Of a stretch of DNA of 64,000 nt, positions 51,350 to 60,354 are shown piece after piece. The notes under the pieces are model-generated. The model made no database searches. It worked only from the letters and a program-made list of their open reading frames with translations, and had not been told where the DNA came from. Origin of the DNA: Palsa-1392 sp963819975 (GTDB taxonomy: Bacteria; Verrucomicrobiota; Verrucomicrobiia; Chthoniobacterales; UBA10450); the NCBI GenBank assembly GCA_963819975.1, contig CAWFYE010000007.1:434001-498000 (forward strand). The letters run 5' to 3'. The first letter of the stretch is position 1, and every line of letters begins with the position of its first letter. The translations under genes and the position numbers were made by a program.

Positions 51350-54300
51350 GTCCGAGAAGATCGCCCAGTGACTGCACAAATTTTGCGCTCGGCCGGGCCC
51401 GGTAGACCCCGAGCTCAGGCCGGCCCGGCTCGACGCCCCGGAGAAAAACATAACAGGCGCCGCCAAAGTTTTTTTCATAGGCATAGCCCGGCAGCCGCGC
51501 ACTCAGGAAACGGTGCAGGGCGCCGACGTAGATGTGCAGTTGCAGGTTGTAGAACTTGCGCGCCATTTCCGCCGCCATCGCTTCCTCGGTGTAGCTTTCC
51601 AGGTCCGGGCCGAGCCAGTTCGATTTCCAATCGACGATGTAATATCGGCCATCTGCCTCGAAGACCAGGTCGATGAACCCTTTCATGAAGCCGCTCATCG
51701 GCTGGAATTTGAGACGCTTGTCCTGAAACAGGCGCGCCAGGTCCTCATTCGTTACATCCGCGATCGGGAAATAAAATTCCAGCTCCGGCAATCGCGCCGT
51801 CGTCTCTACCCGGGCGAGGGTCAACGACGGATCGTCCGCGCGGAGCGGTGCCGCCACAACCTTCCGCACCATCGTCTCCACGACCTCGTCGAAGCCCGGA
51901 ATGCTAAAGGCCCGCAACTTTCGCCTAACGACTTCGGAGAGATTAGTGAGATCAGAAAAATTCAATTCCTCGAAAATGTGATGCAGGCAGGTTCCCGGCC
52001 CCGTTCCGCGCGGGAAAGCGAACATGCCCTGTAGCACCTGCTCGACTGCCGGCGTTTCCTCTTCCGCCGGCATGGTTTCGAGCGTGTCGTCTTCTGGCGC
52101 GATCGGTTCCAGTTCCTGGCCCGTGATCAGCTTGGTGAAGCTGGAGATTCCGTAGCTTCGGTCTAATTGGCGATGGAAAACGCGCGCCGCCAGATCGGCC
52201 GCCGCGCTCTTTTCCGGATGGTAAATTTCGCGGCTGGGAACAGGCAGGTCGGCCCGGGCTAACGAGGGTTCGCGCGCGAGCGCTTCGACTCCGCTTTCGC
52301 TCCATTTCCCGAGGAGATGCGCGGGGGCGGACTCCTGCCCGTACTTGAAATTCCCCCAGACGAGATAGGCGCGATGCCGCGCCCGGGTCAGCGCGACGTA
52401 GAGCGACCGAACCTTGTCGGCCAATTTTTCCCGGAGCTGGAGTTCTTTGTTTTTCTCCGTCCGCTCGAGGTCGAGAATCAGCCGGCCATCCGCGTGCACG
52501 ACGACGTTGCTCTCCTTTTTCACCCACGGATTGCTCCAGGCAAACGGGCAAAAGACGATGCCATACTCGAGGCCTTTGCTTTTGTGCACGGTCACGATGC
52601 GGACGGCCGCTTCGTCCCGTTCCAGACGCACTTCGTATTCTTCGTTTTGAAACGACTCTGTTCGCATCATCTCCGCGAGGCGCTTGCGCAGACCGGTCAT
52701 GCCGAGACGCGACTCTGTGCACATGCGATGGAGCAGCTCAGCCAGGTGCAGCACATTCGTTAGGCGACGCTCCCCGTCGGGATAACGAAGCAGACGCCGC
52801 CGGACATCCTGCTCGAGCAGAATCGTACGCAGCATCCGGATGAAACCGCCGTCGCGCCAGATTTGATGATAGCGCTGGAATTGCAGGACATGCCCTTCCC
52901 AGGCGCGCTCCTCTCGCTCGAGTGCATCAAGCGCGTCACTCGTTAGGCCGATGATTTCGGTCGCGAGCGCGGCGCGGACGCGCTTCTCATGCGCGGGCTC
53001 GACCACGGCCGCTAGAATCGTGGCTAAATCTTCCGCTTCCCGCGATTGGAAGACATTCGCCGCGCTGTAGATGACAGCCGGCACATTGCGTCGGAGCAAT
53101 TCCTCCTGCACCTGCCGCGCCTCGTCATTCGTCGAAACAAGCACGGCAATATCCGGCGGTATGACCTGGCGCGCGCCGATCTTCGTCTCGCCATTCAGGA
53201 GACGTGCGATCTCATCCGCCACGAGCGCGGGCAGCAGACGGTGCGCGTCCTTGCTCGTGATCTCCGACTGCGCCAGCCAAAGCTGGAGCGCCGGCTCCTC
53301 CGCGCCCTCGATCGTGAGCGGTTCGTCATCCATCCGCCCCGCGGCTTCGACGGGTTGAAACGAAATGCCATCGAGAACAAACGCATCCGCGCGCAGGCGG
53401 AAGAGCGCGTTCACCGCCGCCACCATTCCCGTCTCCGAGCGCCAGTTTTTTGGCAGCGTGTAGCGCCGCGTGGCCGCGCGCGCCGCCTCGATGTAGGTGA
53501 AGACGTCCGCTCCGCGAAAGCCGTAAATCGCCTGCTTGGGATCGCCGATGAAAAAGACGGTCGCGTCGCTGCCTTCGTAGATGCGCTCGAAAATCGCGTA
53601 CTGGATCGGATCGGTGTCCTGGAATTCGTCGATCAAGGCGGCGCGAAACCGCGTCCGGATGCTTCCTGCGAGAGCCGGTCCGCCCGCTTCGCCCAACGAG
53701 TCGTGCAGGCGCGTAAGCAGATCGTCAAAGGAAACGACGTTGCGCTGAATCTTGCGCCGCTTCATTTCTGCCCGCGCCCAGGAAAAAAACGAAGCCTGCA
53801 GACAAAGAAGCAGTTTTTGCTCGGCTTCGCCGAACTCCTCGCAGCGGTCGAAAAACTCGTGTGCTGGAGACGCACCCGCCCTTTTGCTGGTTCCCTTCGC
53901 AATCGCACTCGAAGCAAAGAAACCGATGCTCTCCACGCGTTCCATCGCGCCGCTGGCTTCGGGCCAGATTCTGTCCAACTCGGCCAAATGAAGCCTGACT
54001 AAATCGGGAAGATTGAAGGGGCGGATTGCCCATTTTGGATTTGCGAAGATCGCACGCACCTCCTCGCCCTGTTTTATCCAGAGGTCGCGCGCTTTCTCCC
54101 ACGCGGTGGTCAAGGCTGTCCGAGCAGCAGCTAGCTGGTCACCGAGCGGTGGAATGACTTCGAGAGTCGGCTTGTTCACCAGGTCGTCCAGGTCGCGCAA
54201 AAGCGTCTCTGGCGTGATCCCGTTCTGAACGGCGGCCGCAGCCAGAAGCGGATTGCAAGCGTAGAAATGAGCGCGCCAGAAATCATCCACGATCTCGCGC

Positions 54301-54755
54301 AGGACGTGGCTTTGATCCGTGATCATCTCCGCATCGAAGAGTGCGCCGCTTTCGAAGGCGCGGTCCTTCAGCATCCGCTGGCAGAAGCCATGGATGGTAT
54401 GGATCGGCGCTTCGTCGAAGCTCTCGAGCGCGACCCGCAGGCGCGCGATAGCGTCCGCATCCGCGCCGAAGCGGTTGAGCAGCGGTTTCACCAACTCGTT
54501 AGGCGAGTCGCCGTTTTGAAATCCCAGCAGCGCCTCGTGCAGAAGGCGGCGGATGCGATCGCGCAATTCCGCCGTGGCCAGTTCCGTGTAGGTCGTGACG
54601 AGAATTTCCCTGATCCCCAGGTGCTGCTCCAGGATCAAACGCAGGACGATGCCGGCGATCGTGTAGGTCTTGCCAGTGCCCGCGCTCGCCTCGATCAGGG
54701 TGCGCCCGGCTTCCAGCGGCGAATGAATGAGGTCGAACTTCGCGGGTGCCGTCAT
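51339..54755 (-). CDS. recB: Exodeoxyribonuclease V beta subunit
   Basis: 1138 residues. UvrD-like helicase with Walker A ASAGTGKT (residues 23-30), DEFQDTDPIQY, FIGDPKQAIYGFRGAD, VTVHKSKGLEY and the last helicase motif VALTRAR. The C-terminal nuclease domain has DLVFEADGRYYIVDWKSN, the Asp and Lys of the RecB PD-(D/E)XK site. It overlaps recC by 4 nt and recD by 11 nt. It carries four CGTTAGGC-type octamers. Confidence 0.96.
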   Translation of the reverse strand: MTAPAKFDLIHSPLEAGRTLIEASAGTGKTYTIAGIVLRLILEQHLGIREILVTTYTELATAELRDRIRRLLHEALLGFQNGDSPNELVKPLLNRFGADADAIARLRVALESFDEAPIHTIHGFCQRMLKDRAFESGALFDAEMITDQSHVLREIVDDFWRAHFYACNPLLAAAAVQNGITPETLLRDLDDLVNKPTLEVIPPLGDQLAAARTALTTAWEKARDLWIKQGEEVRAIFANPKWAIRPFNLPDLVRLHLAELDRIWPEASGAMERVESIGFFASSAIAKGTSKRAGASPAHEFFDRCEEFGEAEQKLLLCLQASFFSWARAEMKRRKIQRNVVSFDDLLTRLHDSLGEAGGPALAGSIRTRFRAALIDEFQDTDPIQYAIFERIYEGSDATVFFIGDPKQAIYGFRGADVFTYIEAARAATRRYTLPKNWRSETGMVAAVNALFRLRADAFVLDGISFQPVEAAGRMDDEPLTIEGAEEPALQLWLAQSEITSKDAHRLLPALVADEIARLLNGETKIGARQVIPPDIAVLVSTNDEARQVQEELLRRNVPAVIYSAANVFQSREAEDLATILAAVVEPAHEKRVRAALATEIIGLTSDALDALEREERAWEGHVLQFQRYHQIWRDGGFIRMLRTILLEQDVRRRLLRYPDGERRLTNVLHLAELLHRMCTESRLGMTGLRKRLAEMMRTESFQNEEYEVRLERDEAAVRIVTVHKSKGLEYGIVFCPFAWSNPWVKKESNVVVHADGRLILDLERTEKNKELQLREKLADKVRSLYVALTRARHRAYLVWGNFKYGQESAPAHLLGKWSESGVEALAREPSLARADLPVPSREIYHPEKSAAADLAARVFHRQLDRSYGISSFTKLITGQELEPIAPEDDTLETMPAEEETPAVEQVLQGMFAFPRGTGPGTCLHHIFEELNFSDLTNLSEVVRRKLRAFSIPGFDEVVETMVRKVVAAPLRADDPSLTLARVETTARLPELEFYFPIADVTNEDLARLFQDKRLKFQPMSGFMKGFIDLVFEADGRYYIVDWKSNWLGPDLESYTEEAMAAEMARKFYNLQLHIYVGALHRFLSARLPGYAYEKNFGGACYVFLRGVEPGRPELGVYRARPSAKFVQSLGDLLGHGA

Positions 54756-57000
54756 GCCAGTTCCTCCCGGGCGTCGAGCAACGGCTGAAAAATTCGCAGC
54801 GCCAATTCCGCCCAGGCTTCATCCAGGGGCTCGGGCACATTGCGGAAGGCGAGAGCGATATACGGGTTTTTGCTCTCGGGGTAATCGTTCCCCTGGCCGC
54901 TACCTTCCCATATCGACTGGGCCTTGCTCAGAGGGTCGCCGCCGCGCGCTGGCCGCTTCACGGTCAGCGTGGCAAAGGCGAGCGACGCCTTGGGGAAAAA
55001 CGCAATCGGCTCTGACACTCCGCGCCCGTAAATCTCGAGGAGATCGAGGAGGCGGGCGCGGCAAATCTCGGGCGCGATCGCTGGGAAAAGCCAGGCCTCG
55101 TCCGCCATGATGAGACGGGTGGTGTTCGGCGCCGTGCAGTTGAGCGCAAGATGGAAAATCCAGTTGCGCAACAGGTCGAGCGGCTTCGCTTTCGTTAGGC
55201 GATAAGCCAGCAGGCCGGCCTTCGTCAGTCCCGGGATCTGGCCGGTCAGTCGCCAGGGCGGGAGCGAGAGATCGATCGGCGCGGGCTCCGCCAGTCGTCC
55301 GGCGGCGTGCGGCCTAACGAGTTCGGCAAACTGCGCCACCTCCTGAATGAGCGCGCGGTATTGGGCTGTGCCCGACTCTCCGGGCGGGAACTGGCCGCCC
55401 GCGCGCACCAGCGCCTCTTCCTGACTGAGGTCGGCCCCGACCAGGGATTTCGCGAGGAGATCCTGATCGATCTGGTAGCGGACCAGATTGCCGAGTGCGA
55501 ACGGTTCCCGTTCCTCCAGCAACGCTTCCTCGTTAGGCAAACGAATCCCAAGCCGGTTCTTGAGCAGAAATTCCGCGGGATTTCGATAGAAACGAATGAG
55601 GTCGTCGAGTGTGACCGTGTGCTGCTCATTTTCTTCCCGCGGTGCGATCAGCCCCGAGAAAAAAAGTGGCGGTTCCGTGCGCTCCTCTTCCGCCGCGGTG
55701 CTGGCCCGGCAGTTCTCCGCCGAAAAACTGAAGAGCGGCGAACCCGCCGTGAAGTAGGCGGAATTGAAAGGCTGGAGCGGATGCGCTGTGACAAGCGCGG
55801 CGCGGGCCTCTTCGTCGCCAAGGTAGTCGAGTAGCTCACTTACTAACACCGACGGCGGTAACGCGCTCCCATCCTTCAACGACTGCCCGACAAAGCTGAC
55901 GTAGAAAAGTTCGCGGGCCGAGAGCAGCGCCTCGAGAAAAAGATACCGGTCGTCATCGCGCGTCGAGCGATCGCCCGGGAGAGGCTTCAGCGTCATCAAA
56001 TCAAAACCGAGTGCGGCCGACTTGCGCGGATAAGCGGTGTCATTCATCCCCACCAGGCAAATCACCTTGAACGGAATGCTCCGCATCGGCTTAAGCGCGC
56101 AGAAGGTCACGCGCCCGACCAGAAAACCCGCCCCTGAATCCGCCTCGCCCACCGTGCGGTGAAGATGAGCGAGGAGAACATCGAACGGCACCAGGCCATC
56201 GAAGCCTGTCTCGGCGCTGATCGTGCCTAACGAATCGAGCGCGCGCCGGATTTGCAGCAGCTCGCGGGCAAATTCATCTCCGGCCGCGAAGAAACGCTCC
56301 AATACTCTGCGCAGAATCCCCTGCCACTCAGACAGCGGGCGCGCCGTCTTCAGCTCCGCCGCGGTCTGGAAAAGTGCGTCGGCAAATTCGACGAAGTTGC
56401 CGAGCGCTTCCGCCAGGCTGCCTTCGATTTCGTCGACCGGCAGGAGGCCATGGAAGAGCCTTTCAGCGCGCGCTGGCATGGCGTAGCCGAGAAGCAGGCG
56501 ATCGAGCCCTTCACGCCAACTGTTTTGCGAAAACGCCGGAAGATCGAATTCGGCCCGATGCGCACCGTCGATCCCCCAGCGGACAGCGGACTTTTCGAGC
56601 CAAACCCGGATCGTCTCGAGATCGGCCTCGGCCAGGTCGAAACGGCGCAGGACGGACGGCGCTTCGAGGATGCTCAGGACGCTGCTCGCGCCGAAGCGGC
56701 TCTCACTCAATTCGAGCAGGGCGAGGAAAGTGTCGACCACGCCGCTTTCCGCCCGCGCGGTGCGATCTGCGATCGCGAACGGAATGCGCAGTTTTTCGTT
56801 CTCGGGCGTGGCGAAGACGGCTTCGATGAAAGGGGCATAGCTGGCCACGTCCGGCATCATCACAACGACGTCCCGTGGTTCGAGCGCGGGATCGTTCTCG
56901 AAGGCAGCCAGAAGCTGATCGTGCAGCACTTCCAACTCGCGCATCGGGCTGTGGCAGGAATGGAATTGAATCGAGCCCTCGTCAGGCAAATTCGTTAGGC
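51923..57000. repeat. Cluster of the CGTTAGGC/GCCTAACG octamer in recB-recC
   Basis: Nine copies of the octamer in 5 kb: 51923, 52758, 52941, 54497, 55193, 55312, 55531, 56225 and 56993, in both orientations. Four of them extend to the decamer CTCGTTAGGC. This is the densest part of a window-wide pattern (see findings). Confidence 0.85.
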
Positions 57001-57985
57001 GCGCGGGTCGCTCCTGCAGGCGAAAAATCTCGCGCTGGACGCGCGAGAGAAACGTTGCCCCTTCCGGTTCGACGAAACTCTCGTGGTGCGCGACCGGCTC
57101 GAGATCGCCCACAATGCCGAGGAAATCGCGCCCGAGTTTTCCCATCGAGGCGAGGAGATCGTTCCCGCGCTCGAGATTCAATTCTGCCGCGCTCGAGCCG
57201 GGATGGAGTTTGAGTAATTTTGATTCTTCGCGCCGGGAGACGATGTGTTGCCACCACTCCGGCGTCGGCTCCATCACGAATAGATGGACCGCGCTCTGGG
57301 CTGCGATCGCCTCCACGATATCGAGATAAAATTTCGGCAAACTGGAAAGCCCGAAGATGGAAATGCGCGCCGGTACCTGGGCGAGCCGGCGGCCCGCCCG
57401 CAGGGTGGCGGCGAGTTTTTTTCCGAGCGCGGGTGGATGCTGGCCGGGAGTTGCCGCGGCCAGTGTCCGCCAGAGAATCGCCTGCCAGCCGTCTTCTTTG
57501 CCCTCATCCCAGTCGAGAATCATGGCGGGCCGGAAAGCGAGATAACGATCGAAGACCTCGCTGATCTTGTTCGCGAGCTGATAAAGTTTCAGAGCCGGCC
57601 GCTTGCCCGCCAGATAATGACGGACCGGTTCGAATTCCGGCTGCTCGAGCAGGCCCGGTAAAGCCTGCATGATCCGCCAAGGCAAAGACTCGCGCTCGAA
57701 AGCGATGCTGCGGTCCACCTCGGGCAACGCCTGACTAAAAGTATCCGCGATGAATTTTTGCGGAAACGGGAACTGCACGTTGGCGCAAATGCCGTGCGCT
57801 TCGGCCAGACGGAGCGAGAGCCAGCGTCCCATCCCGACGCTTTGCACAACCACGATCTCCGGTTGGAAAATCGAGCCGGTTGGCTGGCCGACAATATCCG
57901 CCAGCTCGGCAAACAAAGCCTCGAGACGATTGCTGGTGTGAAGATGGAGACCGGCTTTCGGGGACACGTGCGGGCACCATATCAC
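54752..57985 (-). CDS. recC: Exodeoxyribonuclease V gamma subunit
   Basis: 1077 residues. RecC-like from the start: LHTSNRLEALFAEL, EIVVVQSVGMGRWLSLRLAE, GICANVQFPFPQKFI and LIGMNDTAYPRK-type text (VCLVGMNDTAYPRKSAALGF). RecC recognises Chi in E. coli. The GTG at 57985 is the first start; another GTG at 57967 would still include all homology. It is the first gene of recC-recB-recD. Five CGTTAGGC-type octamers lie in it. Confidence 0.94.
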   Translation of the reverse strand: MIWCPHVSPKAGLHLHTSNRLEALFAELADIVGQPTGSIFQPEIVVVQSVGMGRWLSLRLAEAHGICANVQFPFPQKFIADTFSQALPEVDRSIAFERESLPWRIMQALPGLLEQPEFEPVRHYLAGKRPALKLYQLANKISEVFDRYLAFRPAMILDWDEGKEDGWQAILWRTLAAATPGQHPPALGKKLAATLRAGRRLAQVPARISIFGLSSLPKFYLDIVEAIAAQSAVHLFVMEPTPEWWQHIVSRREESKLLKLHPGSSAAELNLERGNDLLASMGKLGRDFLGIVGDLEPVAHHESFVEPEGATFLSRVQREIFRLQERPARLTNLPDEGSIQFHSCHSPMRELEVLHDQLLAAFENDPALEPRDVVVMMPDVASYAPFIEAVFATPENEKLRIPFAIADRTARAESGVVDTFLALLELSESRFGASSVLSILEAPSVLRRFDLAEADLETIRVWLEKSAVRWGIDGAHRAEFDLPAFSQNSWREGLDRLLLGYAMPARAERLFHGLLPVDEIEGSLAEALGNFVEFADALFQTAAELKTARPLSEWQGILRRVLERFFAAGDEFARELLQIRRALDSLGTISAETGFDGLVPFDVLLAHLHRTVGEADSGAGFLVGRVTFCALKPMRSIPFKVICLVGMNDTAYPRKSAALGFDLMTLKPLPGDRSTRDDDRYLFLEALLSARELFYVSFVGQSLKDGSALPPSVLVSELLDYLGDEEARAALVTAHPLQPFNSAYFTAGSPLFSFSAENCRASTAAEEERTEPPLFFSGLIAPREENEQHTVTLDDLIRFYRNPAEFLLKNRLGIRLPNEEALLEEREPFALGNLVRYQIDQDLLAKSLVGADLSQEEALVRAGGQFPPGESGTAQYRALIQEVAQFAELVRPHAAGRLAEPAPIDLSLPPWRLTGQIPGLTKAGLLAYRLTKAKPLDLLRNWIFHLALNCTAPNTTRLIMADEAWLFPAIAPEICRARLLDLLEIYGRGVSEPIAFFPKASLAFATLTVKRPARGGDPLSKAQSIWEGSGQGNDYPESKNPYIALAFRNVPEPLDEAWAELALRIFQPLLDAREELA

Positions 57986-57993
57986 AAGCAGTG

Positions 57994-58008
57994 GGACAAA
58001 GGTTGTCC
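57994..58008. promoter_or_regulatory. Operator-like palindrome GACA-N5-TGTC upstream of the WYL gene
   Basis: GGACAAAGGTTGTCC is a 5-bp-arm inverted repeat with 5-bp spacer, 77 bp before the WYL start and just before the divergent recC start. The same arms and spacing recur at 59155. Confidence 0.45.
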
Positions 58009-58084
58009 GACCAAATGACTTTTTTTCTGTGCCCCGAAACGATTGCGCTTGAAGGCAGCGCAGTCGCGGCCTTACAGGTTGGAC

Positions 58085-59122
58085 ATGGTACGTCCGATAG
58101 TCGCTAAATCACGCCCGAGCCGTCCGCGCGGGCGTCCTGTAGTCGAACATTTTTCCCGCCCGCCGCTCGCGCGCATGATGCAGCTGCACGCGCAGCTCCA
58201 GGCGCGCAAATTTCCCAACTGCCGCAAGCTCGCGGGCGAGCTGGAAGTCTCGGAGAAAACCATCCAGCGCGACATCGAGTTCATGCGCTACCAGCTCGGG
58301 TTGCCGATTGAGTATGACCAATTGCACTTCGGTTTCGTTTACACGGAACCGGTCACGAGTTTTCCCAGCATCCAGGTTTCGGAAGGAGAAATCGTCGCTC
58401 TTTTTATCGCCCAGAAAGCGCTTCAGCAATATCGCGACACGCCTTTTGAAGCGCCGCTGAAGGCGGCTTTTCAAAAAATTGGCCACGGCTTGAAAGATAA
58501 GGTCACGTTCACGTGGAGCGATTTGGACGCAGCGATTTCGTTTCGCAGTGCCGGGCATAGTCAGGCGGATCTGGAGGTTTTCGAAGTGCTCAGCCACGCG
58601 GTTTTGAATTCGGTCGAAGTCGAGTTCCGCTACCGCAAATTGCGCAGCACGTCGGAAGAAACGCGACGGGTCCGCCCTTACCATCTGGGCTGCGTCGATA
58701 ACCAATGGTATCTCTTCGCCTTCGACCTCGATCGCCAGCAGCTGCGCACCTTTGCCATGCCCCGAATCTTCAAGCCGCGCCGGACCGGGGCGCGTTTCCG
58801 GCGGCCGGCTAATTTTTCGATCGGGAAATTTCTCGACTCCAGTTTCGGAGTTTTCCAAGGCGACGGCCGCACCACGATCCGCGTGCGCTTTCAGCCGTTT
58901 GCCGCGCAACTCGTGCGAGAGCGGATCTGGCACCACTCGCAGAAGGTCAAAGAATTGCGCGACGGCGGGCTGGAGTTGCAGTTGCAGCTCGGTAGCCTGG
59001 AGGAAATCGAGCGCTGGATCCTGAGCTGGGGAGATCAGGCCGAAGTGCTCGAGCCGGCGAAGTTGCGCCAGCGTCTGGCGGAGGTAGGGCGCAAGTTTGT
59101 AGCGGAATATTCCGGAAAATAA
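58085..59122 (+). CDS. WYL-domain transcriptional regulator
   Basis: 345 residues from ATG 58085. N-terminal winged helix (ARMMQLHAQLQARKFPNCRK, then LAGELEVSEKTIQRDIEFMR), middle WYL domain (VEFRYRKLRSTSEETRRVRPYHL, DNQWYLFAFDLDRQQLRTFAMPRI) and a WCX-type C-terminus. WYL regulators sense nucleotides or DNA damage in many phyla and often govern defence or repair loci. Divergent from recCBD and followed by a VWA gene. An upstream start at 58043 adds residues without homology. Confidence 0.9.
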   Translation: MVRPIVAKSRPSRPRGRPVVEHFSRPPLARMMQLHAQLQARKFPNCRKLAGELEVSEKTIQRDIEFMRYQLGLPIEYDQLHFGFVYTEPVTSFPSIQVSEGEIVALFIAQKALQQYRDTPFEAPLKAAFQKIGHGLKDKVTFTWSDLDAAISFRSAGHSQADLEVFEVLSHAVLNSVEVEFRYRKLRSTSEETRRVRPYHLGCVDNQWYLFAFDLDRQQLRTFAMPRIFKPRRTGARFRRPANFSIGKFLDSSFGVFQGDGRTTIRVRFQPFAAQLVRERIWHHSQKVKELRDGGLELQLQLGSLEEIERWILSWGDQAEVLEPAKLRQRLAEVGRKFVAEYSGK

Positions 59123-59154
59123 AAGCTGGTTTCGGCCAAAAATCTTTGCCGATC

Positions 59155-59169
59155 GGACAGCGGATGTCT
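59155..59169. promoter_or_regulatory. Operator-like palindrome GACA-N5-TGTC between WYL and VWA genes
   Basis: GGACAGCGGATGTCT repeats the arm and spacing pattern of the site at 57994. It lies 25 bp upstream of the VWA start, a place where a bound repressor could block transcription. Confidence 0.4.
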
Positions 59170-59193
59170 GACCCTCGTTGTTAGAATGGGGGC

Positions 59194-59871
59194 ATGAACA
59201 ACAACTATACCGAAATCGCCGTCGTCCTCGATCGCTCCGGCTCCATGCAGGGTTGCCGGGAGGCGGCGATGAATGGCTTCAATCTCTTCCTCCACGAGCA
59301 ACAGAAGTTTGAGGGTCTGATCAAACTCACGCTCGTGCTTTTTGATGACGAATATTTGGTGCCGATCAAGGGTCTCCCGGTGGCGGAAATCGTTCCGCTG
59401 AATGAGGAGAGCTACGTGCCGCGCGGAAGCACTGCGTTGCTGGACGCGATCGGGCGAACGGTGGACGAGATGGGTGCGCGATTCTCGGCTCTGCCGAAAC
59501 CGGATCGGCCGAGTCGCGTGGTCGTTGCCATCCTGACTGATGGCTTGGAGAATTCCTCCCAGCAATACAAGTGGCGGGATGTCGCCCGCCTCATCAAGCA
59601 GCAGACCGAGCAGTATCGGTGGACGTTTCTATTCCTCGGTGCGAACCAGGATGCGATCGCGACCGCGGCGCAGATGAATATCGCGTCGGCCAATGCCGCG
59701 ACTTACGTCGCCGATACTGCCGGCCTGCATGCCAGCTCGAGGTCGCTCTCGCGCAAGATGCACGGGATGTTCAGAGTCGAGGACGGGAACCCCACCTTGG
59801 ATGAGGCGCGCGACGCGGCCGCGCCGCTTTCCCAACTGGTCACCGAGGAAGACCAGAAAGAGCGGAGCTAA
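59194..59871 (+). CDS. von Willebrand factor type A domain protein
   Basis: 225 residues, no signal peptide. MIDAS residues: DRSGSM (DxSxS) at about 13-18, the Thr in RGSTALLDAIG, and the Asp in ILTDGLENSS. It is a stand-alone cytoplasmic VWA protein, as found with terF/tellurite or phage-like modules, though none is here. Its place after a WYL regulator suggests common control. Confidence 0.88.
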   Translation: MNNNYTEIAVVLDRSGSMQGCREAAMNGFNLFLHEQQKFEGLIKLTLVLFDDEYLVPIKGLPVAEIVPLNEESYVPRGSTALLDAIGRTVDEMGARFSALPKPDRPSRVVVAILTDGLENSSQQYKWRDVARLIKQQTEQYRWTFLFLGANQDAIATAAQMNIASANAATYVADTAGLHASSRSLSRKMHGMFRVEDGNPTLDEARDAAAPLSQLVTEEDQKERS

Positions 59872-60354
59872 ACGGAGCGGGTGGGCGGTCTCGGTTGGCA
59901 GGGATCGCCCGCTACGCCATTCGGCCGCGCGGCGATTTGAGGTCGACAGGCCGGATTCGGCCAAGGCATTGTCGCGCCCCGCACTAGCGAGCGACTGATG
60001 AACGGGAGACGGGGGGTTCGGGGGGAACCGTCCTGGGGAGAGCATCGCCGGGGCGACAGCGCCGACGGTACCTGTTCTTGGAGAAACCACAGTGCTAGAT
60101 CGGCCGGGAGGATTTTTGGTTTTGCAGGAAACGGTAAGGAATGGACCCCGATGCTCCAAAAGCCCTCGTAGGAGAGCCTGGCTTCCAGTGCGAAGCGCGA
60201 GAGCTCTTCTTGCACTCGGAGTTCCATCCTCACCGCAATGTTCTACGGAAATTGTCGGGCGGAGTTTTCGGATTTTTCAATTATTTTCGCGCAGAGGCGA
60301 GAGAGGCGCTCTAGAAGCCTGGAATTCGTCGATGCAACAAGGCGGAATTGGCTC
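59872..60354. other. Intergenic region without a recognisable gene
   Basis: 483 bp between convergent genes. A 121-codon leftward frame (60233 to 59868) has no family features and a composition of random GC-rich sequence. I see no RNA gene or repeat. Confidence 0.6.

Noticed and set aside
57988..58012. GTGGGACAAAGGTTGTCCGACC as another DosR-like box
   Set aside because: The arms and spacer differ (GACA-N5-TGTC), and it fits better with the second site near the WYL gene.
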